From positions 1 to 46,663 of the forward strand of contig VFJW01000016.1 of NCBI GenBank assembly GCA_009885845.1: 46,663 nt of DNA, written 5' to 3'. This DNA is from Geobacter sp. GTDB lineage: Bacteria > Desulfobacterota > Desulfuromonadia > Geobacterales > Pseudopelobacteraceae. Of this stretch, positions 39,494 through 46,663 are shown piece by piece. The notes below the pieces were generated by a model. It was not told the DNA's origin, did no database searches, and saw nothing but the letters and a program-made list of their open reading frames with translations. A program made the position numbers and the translations under genes. The stretch's first letter is position 1, and each line of letters opens with the position of its first letter.

Positions 39494-42424
39494 TTAATTG
39501 ATTCCTACGCTTGTGCCGACAGATACCGACAACGTCCTGTCAGATGAATTGGTTAACGTTCCGTCACTGGCCGTAAAAAGGAGTAGAACTGCTCCCGCTG
39601 TCGCAGGTGGAGTGTACAGACAGCTGCTCGAAATCGGTGTTGCACCGGATCCACTGCATCCTGCTCCTAATATCCCGCCACCGCTGACAATTGACCAGCT
39701 CCAGGTGATGGCATCACCGTTTCGATCATTCGCTGCAGCTAAGAGGCTAACGGCAGCCGAACCGGGGGCAACAGAGGCTGGAACAGTCATGCTGGTTATT
39801 GTTGGTGCTGAAGGAGGAATACCGTACATAACGGTTGTTTCACGATAGCCCGTTTTCCCGCAGGCGGTTGCCGTAAACCTGAACTTGAACAGGTCCCCCA
39901 CAACTGCCGTACTCGGGATGGCATAGGTACAGATGGTGCTTGCGCCGCTGGCAACAGAAACGTCAGGACAGGCGGCCACGGGAGCACCGTTCACTGTCCA
40001 GCTTCCGGTTACTGATATCCCGTCTGCATGAGTAGCAGCTGCAGTTGCGGTTGCATCTCTTGCTGTCCCTGACGTACCTTCAAGTACCATTAAAGGCGTT
40101 GCGGTCAGACTGGATACCCACGGAGCTGATGAATAGGTATTAACCGCAACAGTGCGACTGGCGCTCTTGGGAGTCGGGGTGCTGTTGTCAGTTACCGTGT
40201 AGGTGTAGGTGGAATTGCCGGATACGGTAACAGGGCATGAAGAGGAGATGTACCCGGTAGTGCTGCTGTTGCCGGCGCAGGAGACACCGGTTCCACTCCA
40301 CAATGCGGAGAGGCCGTCACCATCGGGGTCATATGCGGAACCGTACAGGGTAATATTGTTGCTGGCGCTGCCGCAGGCGTTGACATACAGCTGACTGGCA
40401 TACGCCGTTACTACCGGAGGTCGTGCTCCATCAGAAACGGTAAGGCTGCCGGCCTGAATAGTACGAGTACCCCCCTTGCTGTCAGTAAGAGCGAGAGTAA
40501 TAGTATTATCACCGAGTGCAAGCGCACTGCCGAGAATTTGCTGTGATGCCGAATATGAGGTTGTCCCGTCTATGGAGCCGGTATAGGGCTGTGTACCAAT
40601 AGTAAGGGTATAGGCTATCGGATAGTTGCCGTCTTCGTCATACGCGGAGATGCTTGCGGTTGCGGAGCCGGTAATCTTGATGGAACGCGGCGACAGGTAT
40701 ACATAGCCGGACGGGGGAATATTTGGCGCCGTCAGGGTTTTGAGGGTCGCTTTGGCTGCATCATCCGTCAGTTCATCGGTATTGCCGGTGGTAGTCCCGT
40801 TAACATTGAATGTGGCCAATGGAGTAGTACCACCCATGTAGAGACTGATAGCAGAGTTGCAGGCAACGAGACTGCTGAATGCCCCGGTACTATCCGTACT
40901 TGTGCCGCGATTGAAGTTGCTCCCCTGAAGATTCAGCCAGCGGCTCGCAACTCCGGCCCCTGCAATGTCCACCAGCTTACCGCTGACTTCGCATGGCTTG
41001 GTGAAGTTTGTTTTGCTGTAATCCTTACAGAGAGGAAAGGCAGTGTTGAGATCAACATCCACGCCGGTGTAGTTTCCGTTTTCGTCCGAGTAGGTTAATC
41101 TCCCTTTTCTGTCAACGTTGGTTTTGTTCAGAAGTACCGTTGACAGGGTATATTTGCCGGTCACGGGATCGGTTTTTGACCATTTGTAGTCAAGGTTCGA
41201 TCCGGACAATGATAGAGAGAGGTTTTTCAGTGGATCGCCGTTACTGTAGGCAAATGTACCGGACAGGCAGACCTCTGTCGGCGTATCAAAGACGATATGG
41301 TCGAGGTTCCACCAACTCTTGGCAAATTCAGTGTTGGCCACATTGATCCTGAGGTTGTAGGTACCGCTGCTGACTCCGCAACCGGCCTCGGTTGGCGTGG
41401 CAATGATGGTACCGGCGCTGTCAACAACGGTCCCTTCTCCGATAAAAACCCACTTGCCGGTTGTAGGATTAAGCGACCAGACTGGAACCTGATGCCCTGC
41501 TGCAGTTGCGTTGTAATCCGTTAAAAACAGGTTACTGCAGCTTGATGTGTAGATTGAGCGGGTAACGGTGGTTGTCGTAGCAGCGGCTTTGCTTACTCCC
41601 GCTCTGACCAATTTCGCGGCTACTTTGCCAAGGTTATCCCCGGTATCGGCATTTGATATTTTTATGAAGTCAAAGGCGAGTGATACCATCTTGCCATCAC
41701 CCTTGACCGGATCGGTTCCGGTGTAAGAGCCGGGAAAGCGGTCAGACTCCTTTGCAGGATCAAACGTTTCGAGCTCACCTTTCAGTGTTTTTACGCCAGG
41801 GATTGATGACTTCGGAATATTGATTTCCAGCTCGGAGGCAGCACCGGCCGCCTTGGCCGCCCGGATCGCTTTGCCCGCCAACGCTTTTTTAGTACCATTT
41901 GGGTACTTGACCACGGCAAAGCTGAAGGACGATTCGGTTGATTTACCAATACCCGCAGTAAGCGCTGAGCCTGTAGATATATTTGCAAACGCCACATTAA
42001 GCCCCTGCAATGAGGCTTTAAGCTCCAGGTTGCCGGGTGCGGTATAATCGACCCTTTTCTGATACTGGCTGTACCCTTCCTTGGATGCGATAAGCATCAC
42101 ATAACCGCCAGTGTCAAGGAGCTGCAACTGCGCGGAAAAACCACCCGCAGCATCAGTTGTTACTGCAGCGCGGCCGATTTCATTGTTACTTTTATCATAG
42201 GAAACTATTTCGATTGCGGCACCATCGAGTGTTGTCGCGGCTTTGGCCACCAGCCCCGACAGTGAAATGACCGCCGTACCGCTTACAGTTGCGGCAGACT
42301 TCGCCACCGGTGTCGGTGTCGGTGTGATTACGGTGCTGTTATTTTTATCCCCACCGCCACCACAAGCGGTAAGCAGAACACATGCTGCCAATGAACAGAT
42401 ACACATACCCATCATTTTTCTCAT
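39494..42424 (-). CDS. Very large exported lipoprotein with Ig-like/PKD-like repeats
   Basis: A 976-residue predicted lipoprotein. The signal peptide ends VLLTAC with Cys21 for lipidation, then a GGGG linker. Near 45-135 is a carboxypeptidase-regulatory-like module (AAVTTDAAGGFSAQLQLLDT). The middle (about 290-560) has another such module (TDSTGAFSSLVACNSAISLY). From about 570 to the end are repeated Ig/PKD/cadherin-like units, with motifs such as SAYDEDGNYPIAYTLTIG, YDPDGDGLSALW and NDRNGDAITWSWSI, each with Asp/Asn-Gly loops typical of calcium-binding folds. Probably surface-exposed, in adhesion or binding. The start codon lies 60 bases below a good promoter. Confidence 0.8.
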   Translation of the reverse strand: MRKMMGMCICSLAACVLLTACGGGGDKNNSTVITPTPTPVAKSAATVSGTAVISLSGLVAKAATTLDGAAIEIVSYDKSNNEIGRAAVTTDAAGGFSAQLQLLDTGGYVMLIASKEGYSQYQKRVDYTAPGNLELKASLQGLNVAFANISTGSALTAGIGKSTESSFSFAVVKYPNGTKKALAGKAIRAAKAAGAASELEINIPKSSIPGVKTLKGELETFDPAKESDRFPGSYTGTDPVKGDGKMVSLAFDFIKISNADTGDNLGKVAAKLVRAGVSKAAATTTTVTRSIYTSSCSNLFLTDYNATAAGHQVPVWSLNPTTGKWVFIGEGTVVDSAGTIIATPTEAGCGVSSGTYNLRINVANTEFAKSWWNLDHIVFDTPTEVCLSGTFAYSNGDPLKNLSLSLSGSNLDYKWSKTDPVTGKYTLSTVLLNKTNVDRKGRLTYSDENGNYTGVDVDLNTAFPLCKDYSKTNFTKPCEVSGKLVDIAGAGVASRWLNLQGSNFNRGTSTDSTGAFSSLVACNSAISLYMGGTTPLATFNVNGTTTGNTDELTDDAAKATLKTLTAPNIPPSGYVYLSPRSIKITGSATASISAYDEDGNYPIAYTLTIGTQPYTGSIDGTTSYSASQQILGSALALGDNTITLALTDSKGGTRTIQAGSLTVSDGARPPVVTAYASQLYVNACGSASNNITLYGSAYDPDGDGLSALWSGTGVSCAGNSSTTGYISSSCPVTVSGNSTYTYTVTDNSTPTPKSASRTVAVNTYSSAPWVSSLTATPLMVLEGTSGTARDATATAAATHADGISVTGSWTVNGAPVAACPDVSVASGASTICTYAIPSTAVVGDLFKFRFTATACGKTGYRETTVMYGIPPSAPTITSMTVPASVAPGSAAVSLLAAANDRNGDAITWSWSIVSGGGILGAGCSGSGATPISSSCLYTPPATAGAVLLLFTASDGTLTNSSDRTLSVSVGTSVGIN

Positions 42425-42490
42425 AGTCTCCTCCTTTTCTTTGGTAGTGCGACTTCCAGATATGATGCGCCAAAAAAGTGTTAGGTGTGT

Positions 42491-42520
42491 ATTCTATACC
42501 CCGTTATTTTTGATTGTCAA
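42491..42520 (-). promoter_or_regulatory. Sigma-70 promoter of the lipoprotein operon
   Basis: On the minus strand a perfect TTGACA (42515-42520) and TAGAAT (42491-42496) are 18 bases apart. Transcription would start near 42484, leaving a leader of about 60 bases with a GGAGGA ribosome site. Confidence 0.7.
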
Positions 42521-42685
42521 ATTATTATTTATGCAGCAATCAGCAACACAGATTTTTTTGAAGTATCGTCCTGTTTATTTTTGTAACCAGCTGAGAAACA
42601 GCGATTTTAATGAGAAAAATACCTCGGGCAATTTCCGGCAGTTATGAAATAACATGGTTTTATTTGCTGGATATGACAAAAAAAT

Positions 42686-42705
42686 ACCGGCGGTGATATG
42701 CCGGT
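42686..42705 (-). terminator. Rho-independent terminator after the thermonuclease gene
   Basis: On the minus strand ACCGGC (42700-42705) and GCCGGT (42686-42691) enclose an 8-base loop and are followed by ATTTTTTT. It lies just after the stop of the nuclease gene and ends the U32/nuclease operon. Confidence 0.88.
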
Positions 42706-42719
42706 TAAATATCCTGCAA

Positions 42720-43247
42720 TTACCTGTGAATTGCCTGTTTTCCTCGTCCTTTTCGTTCGTTTCTAAACTCCCAGGGGGGCTGTGGATTCAAGTCACTCCA
42801 GAATCCGACTCGACGCGACCGGGCACGGTTTTCTGCTCCAATATATTCTGAAGCGTAAGCTCCCTGCAAATACTGGCGGTATGCCCACGCCATTCCTTCT
42901 GACACCATCTCGCGATTGATGTCTCTGCCGGCATAACGAATGACCGCTACCAACCTCTTGTACTGATCGATTTCAATAATCTCCGCCGTAACCCGCCGCC
43001 CCTTGATCCTGTCCATCAGTGCCCGCTTCGAAATATCACCGTATTGTTGACCCGCCCGGTGCGGTTTTTTCGTTTCAGGGGCATCAATGCCGTACAGTCT
43101 CACCTTCAGCCGACTATCCTCACGGGTGTTCAACAGTATCGTATCGCCGTCGTAAACAGCCTTTACCACGCCTTCCACCGTTCTTCCGGCATGGGCAACC
43201 CCGGTCAGGAGCAGGATCTGCAGTATGATCGCAAGATGCCGGGTCAT
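42720..43247 (-). CDS. Exported thermonuclease (SNase-like) family protein
   Basis: A 175-residue calcium-dependent nuclease of the staphylococcal nuclease fold. Signal peptide about 1-20 (GVAHAG). The active-site set is present: D in VYDGDTILL, R in LKVRLYGIDAPET with the E at its end, and R in YKRLVAVI. Secretion suggests a periplasmic or extracellular role in nucleic acid breakdown. Its ATG directly abuts the U32 stop (TGA-ATG), so translation is likely coupled. Confidence 0.9.
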   Translation of the reverse strand: MTRHLAIILQILLLTGVAHAGRTVEGVVKAVYDGDTILLNTREDSRLKVRLYGIDAPETKKPHRAGQQYGDISKRALMDRIKGRRVTAEIIEIDQYKRLVAVIRYAGRDINREMVSEGMAWAYRQYLQGAYASEYIGAENRARSRRVGFWSDLNPQPPWEFRNERKGRGKQAIHR

Positions 43248-45704
43248 TCAGATCAACTCCGCAGCATAGTTGAATTCGGTGGTACCGGAGAGCTCCCGGC
43301 CGGATCTGAAAGCGGCGATGATTTCACCCCATTTTTCACGCGATTCTTCACTCAGATCGATCACAAACGAGCTGCACCCTTTTTGCTTTAATTCGCTATG
43401 TCGCGCAGTCAGTGAAAATGGCAGATCGGAGCTGATCGTCTGCAGACCGTCCTGACTGGTAACACGGTAACTTTCTCCACGGTCGGAATGGAGCGGAGTA
43501 TTGGCATGCACATCTTTGATGCGGATTTTGGTAGTCATAACCGGCACTGGTGAATAGACCAGCAATCGTTGTTCGATGTCAATTCCGCTTGCCAGCAACC
43601 CGGCAATGTTACTGCTGTCGTCTTCCAGATAAAGTGTTGCCGCTTCGGCGCCGAGTTCCTTCCAGGCAGCCAACGCCTGACTGTTGAGAGAAAAGCAGCG
43701 GTGCCATGTCGAGATATGCAGGCCTTCAAAACCGTGGAACAGATCGAAATGTGACAGGTTGGCCGCCTCGAAACGGCGGAAGCCGCTCCGGTACAAGGTG
43801 CGAAGTGTGTCGCGATACAGCGGGATATCGCGGTCAAAGAGAATAAAGGGTAGCTGCCAGATAATCTGCTCTTCCGAGCCACGCATTCGTGGGACAGTCG
43901 TTGGAATCTGGTGAATTGCCGCTTTCGAAAGGGGCAACAGGGTGGAGTCTGCTCCGTTCTGCAGCGGAAAACGCCACTCTTTCGGTTCATCAATTACTAT
44001 CGTCAGCGTTTCGCGAGGAGAAGAGCGACGCGGGCTGTTCTGTACGTTCTCCAGTTCCTGGAGTGCCCCCCGGCGTGCCGACGCAATCTGTTCCCGGAAA
44101 ACAGCCGAAGAGACTTCACCGAGCTGCTGATAAAAACGGCGCCGCAGATCCTTGAACAGGGCAGACGGAATCAGTATCGCCGGGAAATCGGGAGCATCGA
44201 GAGAATCGAGCCTGAACGGGGTGTCACCGCACTTGGAAAACTGACCGAACAGTACCGGTTGCATGTCACTGCTGCGGGCCGGTTCCAGCGGGCCAAGTGG
44301 AAAAGTGAAATCATGGTGCAGACCGCTGACTTCGGCGGAGATAAGGAGCTTATAACCTTCCCCCCTCCCAACCTCCCCCCGCTGGGGTGAGGAGTTCTGC
44401 TCCCTCCCCAGGAGGGGGAGGGTTGGGGAGGGGGGAAGTTGTTCCAGCGACATCCGCAGTCTGCAGGGAAGCTTCCCGCCCTGTCCCCCCTCAAGTCTGC
44501 GCAGACAGGCATTGTCACTGAGGGTATACGCCTCACGGGATGAAACTTTATAGATCGAATCACCGACCGAAAAGCTGAACGGCGTCTCAACCTCTACGGT
44601 GCTTCCGGCTGGCGCCTCCATACACTTCCTGCGGTTGTGGGCCATCTCTCGCAGCGTCCAGGCCTGTCCCGCCATGTCACTTTTGGGTTGTGCCCGCAAA
44701 CGGTCTCCTACGTAGAGGGTGTCTCTGGTTTCAAAGGTCAGACTCTTCCCTTTGATACTTTTGATCTGACCGATAAAGCGTCCGGTGCCCCCCTTCTGCC
44801 AGGGATTAGCGATATCATCAGGTTGCTGTGATGCCAGAAAACCTTTGGTCGGAGTGCGGCCGAAGGAATATTTCAGAATCCCTTTTGCAGTTGCCAGCGC
44901 TTCCTTATGCCTCTGCTCCGGTGCATCGAGCACGGTCCGATAGGCTTCAACAACAGATGCAACGTACTCGGCGGATTTCATCCGTCCTTCAATCTTGAGT
45001 GACTTCACGCCGGCTTTAATCAGATCCGGAAGCAGGTCGATGGCGGACAGGTCGCTGGTGGAGAAGTAATGCCCCTCCTTGCCGCGATGGTTGTACAGAC
45101 GCCGGCAGGGTTGCGCGCAGCGTCCTCGATTACCGCTGTGCCCTCCCAGCAGGGAGGAAAAGAAGCATTGTCCGGAGATCGAAAAGCAGAGGGCGCCATG
45201 GACGAAACATTCAATCTCGACCGGTGTTGAAGCGGCTATTGCCGCAATTTCATCAACCGCCAGTTCACGTGCCAGTACGGCCCGCTGAAAACCGAGTTCC
45301 TCCAGCATCTTGACACCGGGAGTATTGTGTATGGTCATCTGGGTTGAGGCATGCAGCGGGATAGAAGGGAAGTGATTGCTGATCAGCCGCGCCACGGCAA
45401 GATCCTGAAGGATCACGCCATCGACCCGCATTCCAGCCAGAGCGGCCAGTGTATCAACCAGCTGCGGCAGCTCTTTCTCCTTCACCAATGTGTTGAGAGT
45501 GACATAAATCTTCCGGTTTTGGCCATGAGCATAGGCCAACATCCGTTCCATCTGGGACAGTGTGAAGTTTTTGGCCCGGGCCCGGGCGGAAAAATCCTGC
45601 AAGCCGGCATACACGGCATCGGCTCCTTTCTCGAGAGCAGCAAAGAAGGATTCAAGTGAACCGGCGGGGGCGAGGAGTTCGGGTTTTGAGTGCGTGGTAT
45701 TCAT
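43248..45704 (-). CDS. Peptidase U32 family protein (RlhA/YegQ-like)
   Basis: An 818-residue U32 protein with a DUF3656-like C-terminal region. The U32 signature EIECFVHGALCFSISGQCFF is at about 170-189, followed by Cys residues in GHSGNRGRCAQPCRRL; together these could hold an iron-sulfur cluster as in UbiU/RlhA. In E. coli, RlhA hydroxylates 23S rRNA C2501, so 'peptidase' may be a misnomer. I placed the start at 45704 (MNTTHSKPELLAPAGS) with AAGGAA upstream; a longer in-frame ORF runs on into asd and lacks family match. An in-frame palindromic insert occupies about residues 423-449. The nuclease gene follows directly. Confidence 0.9.
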   Translation of the reverse strand: MNTTHSKPELLAPAGSLESFFAALEKGADAVYAGLQDFSARARAKNFTLSQMERMLAYAHGQNRKIYVTLNTLVKEKELPQLVDTLAALAGMRVDGVILQDLAVARLISNHFPSIPLHASTQMTIHNTPGVKMLEELGFQRAVLARELAVDEIAAIAASTPVEIECFVHGALCFSISGQCFFSSLLGGHSGNRGRCAQPCRRLYNHRGKEGHYFSTSDLSAIDLLPDLIKAGVKSLKIEGRMKSAEYVASVVEAYRTVLDAPEQRHKEALATAKGILKYSFGRTPTKGFLASQQPDDIANPWQKGGTGRFIGQIKSIKGKSLTFETRDTLYVGDRLRAQPKSDMAGQAWTLREMAHNRRKCMEAPAGSTVEVETPFSFSVGDSIYKVSSREAYTLSDNACLRRLEGGQGGKLPCRLRMSLEQLPPSPTLPLLGREQNSSPQRGEVGRGEGYKLLISAEVSGLHHDFTFPLGPLEPARSSDMQPVLFGQFSKCGDTPFRLDSLDAPDFPAILIPSALFKDLRRRFYQQLGEVSSAVFREQIASARRGALQELENVQNSPRRSSPRETLTIVIDEPKEWRFPLQNGADSTLLPLSKAAIHQIPTTVPRMRGSEEQIIWQLPFILFDRDIPLYRDTLRTLYRSGFRRFEAANLSHFDLFHGFEGLHISTWHRCFSLNSQALAAWKELGAEAATLYLEDDSSNIAGLLASGIDIEQRLLVYSPVPVMTTKIRIKDVHANTPLHSDRGESYRVTSQDGLQTISSDLPFSLTARHSELKQKGCSSFVIDLSEESREKWGEIIAAFRSGRELSGTTEFNYAAELI
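44357..44437. repeat. Palindromic G/C-rich element inserted in frame in the U32 gene
   Basis: The plus strand reads CTTCCCCCCTCCCAACCTCC from 44358 and its imperfect reverse complement (GGAGGGTTGGGGAGGGGGGA) up to about 44436, centred near 44396. Its translation in the U32 frame is PPSPTLPLLGREQNSSPQRG and GEVGRGEG, a proline-rich run unlike the flanking protein. The arms resemble the element at 12721-12776. It looks like a mobile repetitive element that landed in frame. Confidence 0.85.
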
Positions 45705-45723
45705 AACTTCCTTTACAAACAAG

Positions 45724-45748
45724 AAAGCGCCCCGAAGCGGGGCGCTTT
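45724..45748 (-). terminator. Rho-independent terminator after asd
   Basis: An 11-bp stem AAAGCGCCCCG / CGGGGCGCTTT round an AAG loop. On the minus strand it is followed by CTTGTTTG, a moderate T-rich tail. It lies 28 bases after the asd stop and 20 bases before the U32 start. Confidence 0.8.
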
Positions 45749-45775
45749 CAAAAGTATCATCTGGAACGGTTCCAT

Positions 45776-46663
45776 CTATTTTTCCAGAAGGATACGCAGC
45801 ATCCGTCGCAGCGGCTCTGCCGCGCCCCACAGCAGCTGATCGCCGCAGGTGAAGGCCGACACGTACTGCGGTCCCATCTTCATCTTGCGCAGACGGCCGA
45901 TCGGCACTGTCAGAGTACCCGATACCGCTGCCGGAGTGAGTCCTGCCAGAGAATCGGCCTTGGTGTTGGGAATCAGCTTGACCCACTGATTGTCGTTTTT
46001 GATCAGGTTTTCAATCTCGGCGATCGGCAGATCTTTGTTCAACTTGATTGTTAATGCCTGGCTGTGGCAGCGCATGGCACCGACGCGAACACATATGCCG
46101 TCGACCGGGATCGGCGACGCGGTGCCAAGTATCTTGTTGGTCTCGGCAAAACCTTTCCATTCCTCACGGCTCTGGCCATCCTCAACCTCACGGTCGATCC
46201 AGGGGAGTACATTTCCGGCCAGCGGAAAACCGAACTCTTTGGTCGGCATGGAGCCGTCTCGAAGCGTAGCCGTTACTTTCTGGTCTATTTCGAGAATTGC
46301 AGAACCGGGGTTCTTCAATTCTTCTGAAACAACGCCCTGCAGCACACCCATCTGAGCGAGCAGTTCGCGCATATTGGGGGCACCGGCGCCACTGGCTGCC
46401 TGATAGGTCATGGAGCTAATCCATTCGACAACTCCGGCGCGGAACAGTCCGCCCAGAGCCATCAGCATCAGGCTGACCGTGCAGTTGCCACCGATGAAAT
46501 CCTTCTCCCCTTTGGCCAGCGCGGCATCTATTACGCCACGGTTGACCGGATCGAGAATGATTACGGCATTGGATTCCATTCGCAGGGTGCTGGCAGCATC
46601 AATCCAGTAGCCGTTCCATCCCTGCTTGCGCAGTTCCGGGTGAACCGCCTTGGTGTAATCCCC
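45776..46663 (-). CDS. asd: Aspartate-semialdehyde dehydrogenase, E. coli type (partial)
   Basis: The C-terminal 295 residues; the frame runs in from the window edge without a start. It converts aspartyl phosphate to the semialdehyde for lysine, threonine, methionine and cell-wall diaminopimelate. The catalytic Cys is in [17 protein letters not shown], and the N-terminal part reads [15 protein letters not shown], both typical of E. coli-like Asd rather than the Gram-positive type. Then [12 protein letters not shown] carries the conserved His and substrate-binding residues. It ends near a strong terminator. The missing N-terminus holds the Rossmann NADPH site. Confidence 0.95.
   Translation of the reverse strand, partial: GDYTKAVHPELRKQGWNGYWIDAASTLRMESNAVIILDPVNRGVIDAALAKGEKDFIGGNCTVSLMLMALGGLFRAGVVEWISSMTYQAASGAGAPNMRELLAQMGVLQGVVSEELKNPGSAILEIDQKVTATLRDGSMPTKEFGFPLAGNVLPWIDREVEDGQSREEWKGFAETNKILGTASPIPVDGICVRVGAMRCHSQALTIKLNKDLPIAEIENLIKNDNQWVKLIPNTKADSLAGLTPAAVSGTLTVPIGRLRKMKMGPQYVSAFTCGDQLLWGAAEPLRRMLRILLEK

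Noticed and set aside
45705-45986. A 94-residue N-terminal extension of the U32 frame, running into asd
   Set aside because: It is out of frame with asd, runs through the terminator hairpin, and does not resemble the U32 family. The ATG at 45704 has a ribosome site and the right N-terminus.
1-46663. CRISPR arrays, tRNA or rRNA genes, prophage or conjugation genes
   Set aside because: No regular repeat-spacer structure, cloverleaf in the gaps, or phage/conjugation families were seen. The only mobile traces are the IS110 fossil and the short palindromes.

Overview
The window is bacterial chromosome, densely packed and without rRNA, tRNA or CRISPR. My reading is a Geobacterales-type Desulfobacterota (delta-proteobacterial) genome. 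The grounds are family content: an MJ0042 zinc-ribbon/DUF3426 protein, a nucleotidyltransferase/phosphomutase fusion, a GH57 glucan enzyme, many GAF histidine kinases, a subtilase ending in a CFI-box tail, an E. coli-type Asd, and a sigma-54 ammonium transporter promoter. This is inference from gene content; no search was run.

Layout. 1-3100 (minus): cold-shock protein, a divergent miaA and uvrC. 3212-4502 (plus): amtB behind a clear -24/-12 promoter. 4699-9095 (plus): an envelope cluster (secreted TPR/coiled-coil/CARDB-like protein, LysM-TPR protein, DivIVA-like protein, SlyD-like isomerase with a Cys/His insert) closed by a strong hairpin. 9184-10686 (minus): zinc-ribbon/DUF3426 protein with a well-formed promoter abutting a perfect 13-bp tandem repeat. 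10820-19559 (minus): histidine kinase, response regulator, nucleotidyltransferase/phosphomutase fusion, GH57 enzyme, GalT and a TIGR02757 protein, apparently an alpha-glucan/sugar-nucleotide block. 19645-22820 (minus): cysS, pit and its DUF47 partner. 22998-30129 (plus): uppP, radC, mtnA, glnE and a cyclic-nucleotide-binding/transglutaminase-like fusion. 30130-30430: a gap holding a decayed IS110-family transposase tail. 30431-32204 (minus): a histidine kinase with a Cys-rich GAF region and a DksA-type protein. 32380-35531 (plus): nitronate monooxygenase, rplU, rpmA and an AAA ATPase. 35538-42424 (minus): secreted subtilase and two large lipoproteins. 42720-46663 (minus): thermonuclease-like protein, U32 peptidase and partial asd.

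How genes fit together. amtB and glnE belong to nitrogen assimilation. pit with DUF47 is a phosphate uptake pair. Nucleotidyltransferase, GH57 and GalT plausibly work on glucose-1-phosphate, nucleotide sugars and stored glucan, with the kinase/regulator pair upstream as a possible control. The subtilase and lipoproteins are an exported accessory block.

Most of the window is housekeeping. The items I find most worth a second look are the cNMP/transglutaminase fusion, the phosphomutase domain that seems to have lost all four active-site loops, the Cys-rich sensor kinases, the envelope cluster, and a palindromic repeat inserted in frame in the U32 gene. I did not find convincing evidence of a wholly new multi-gene system.
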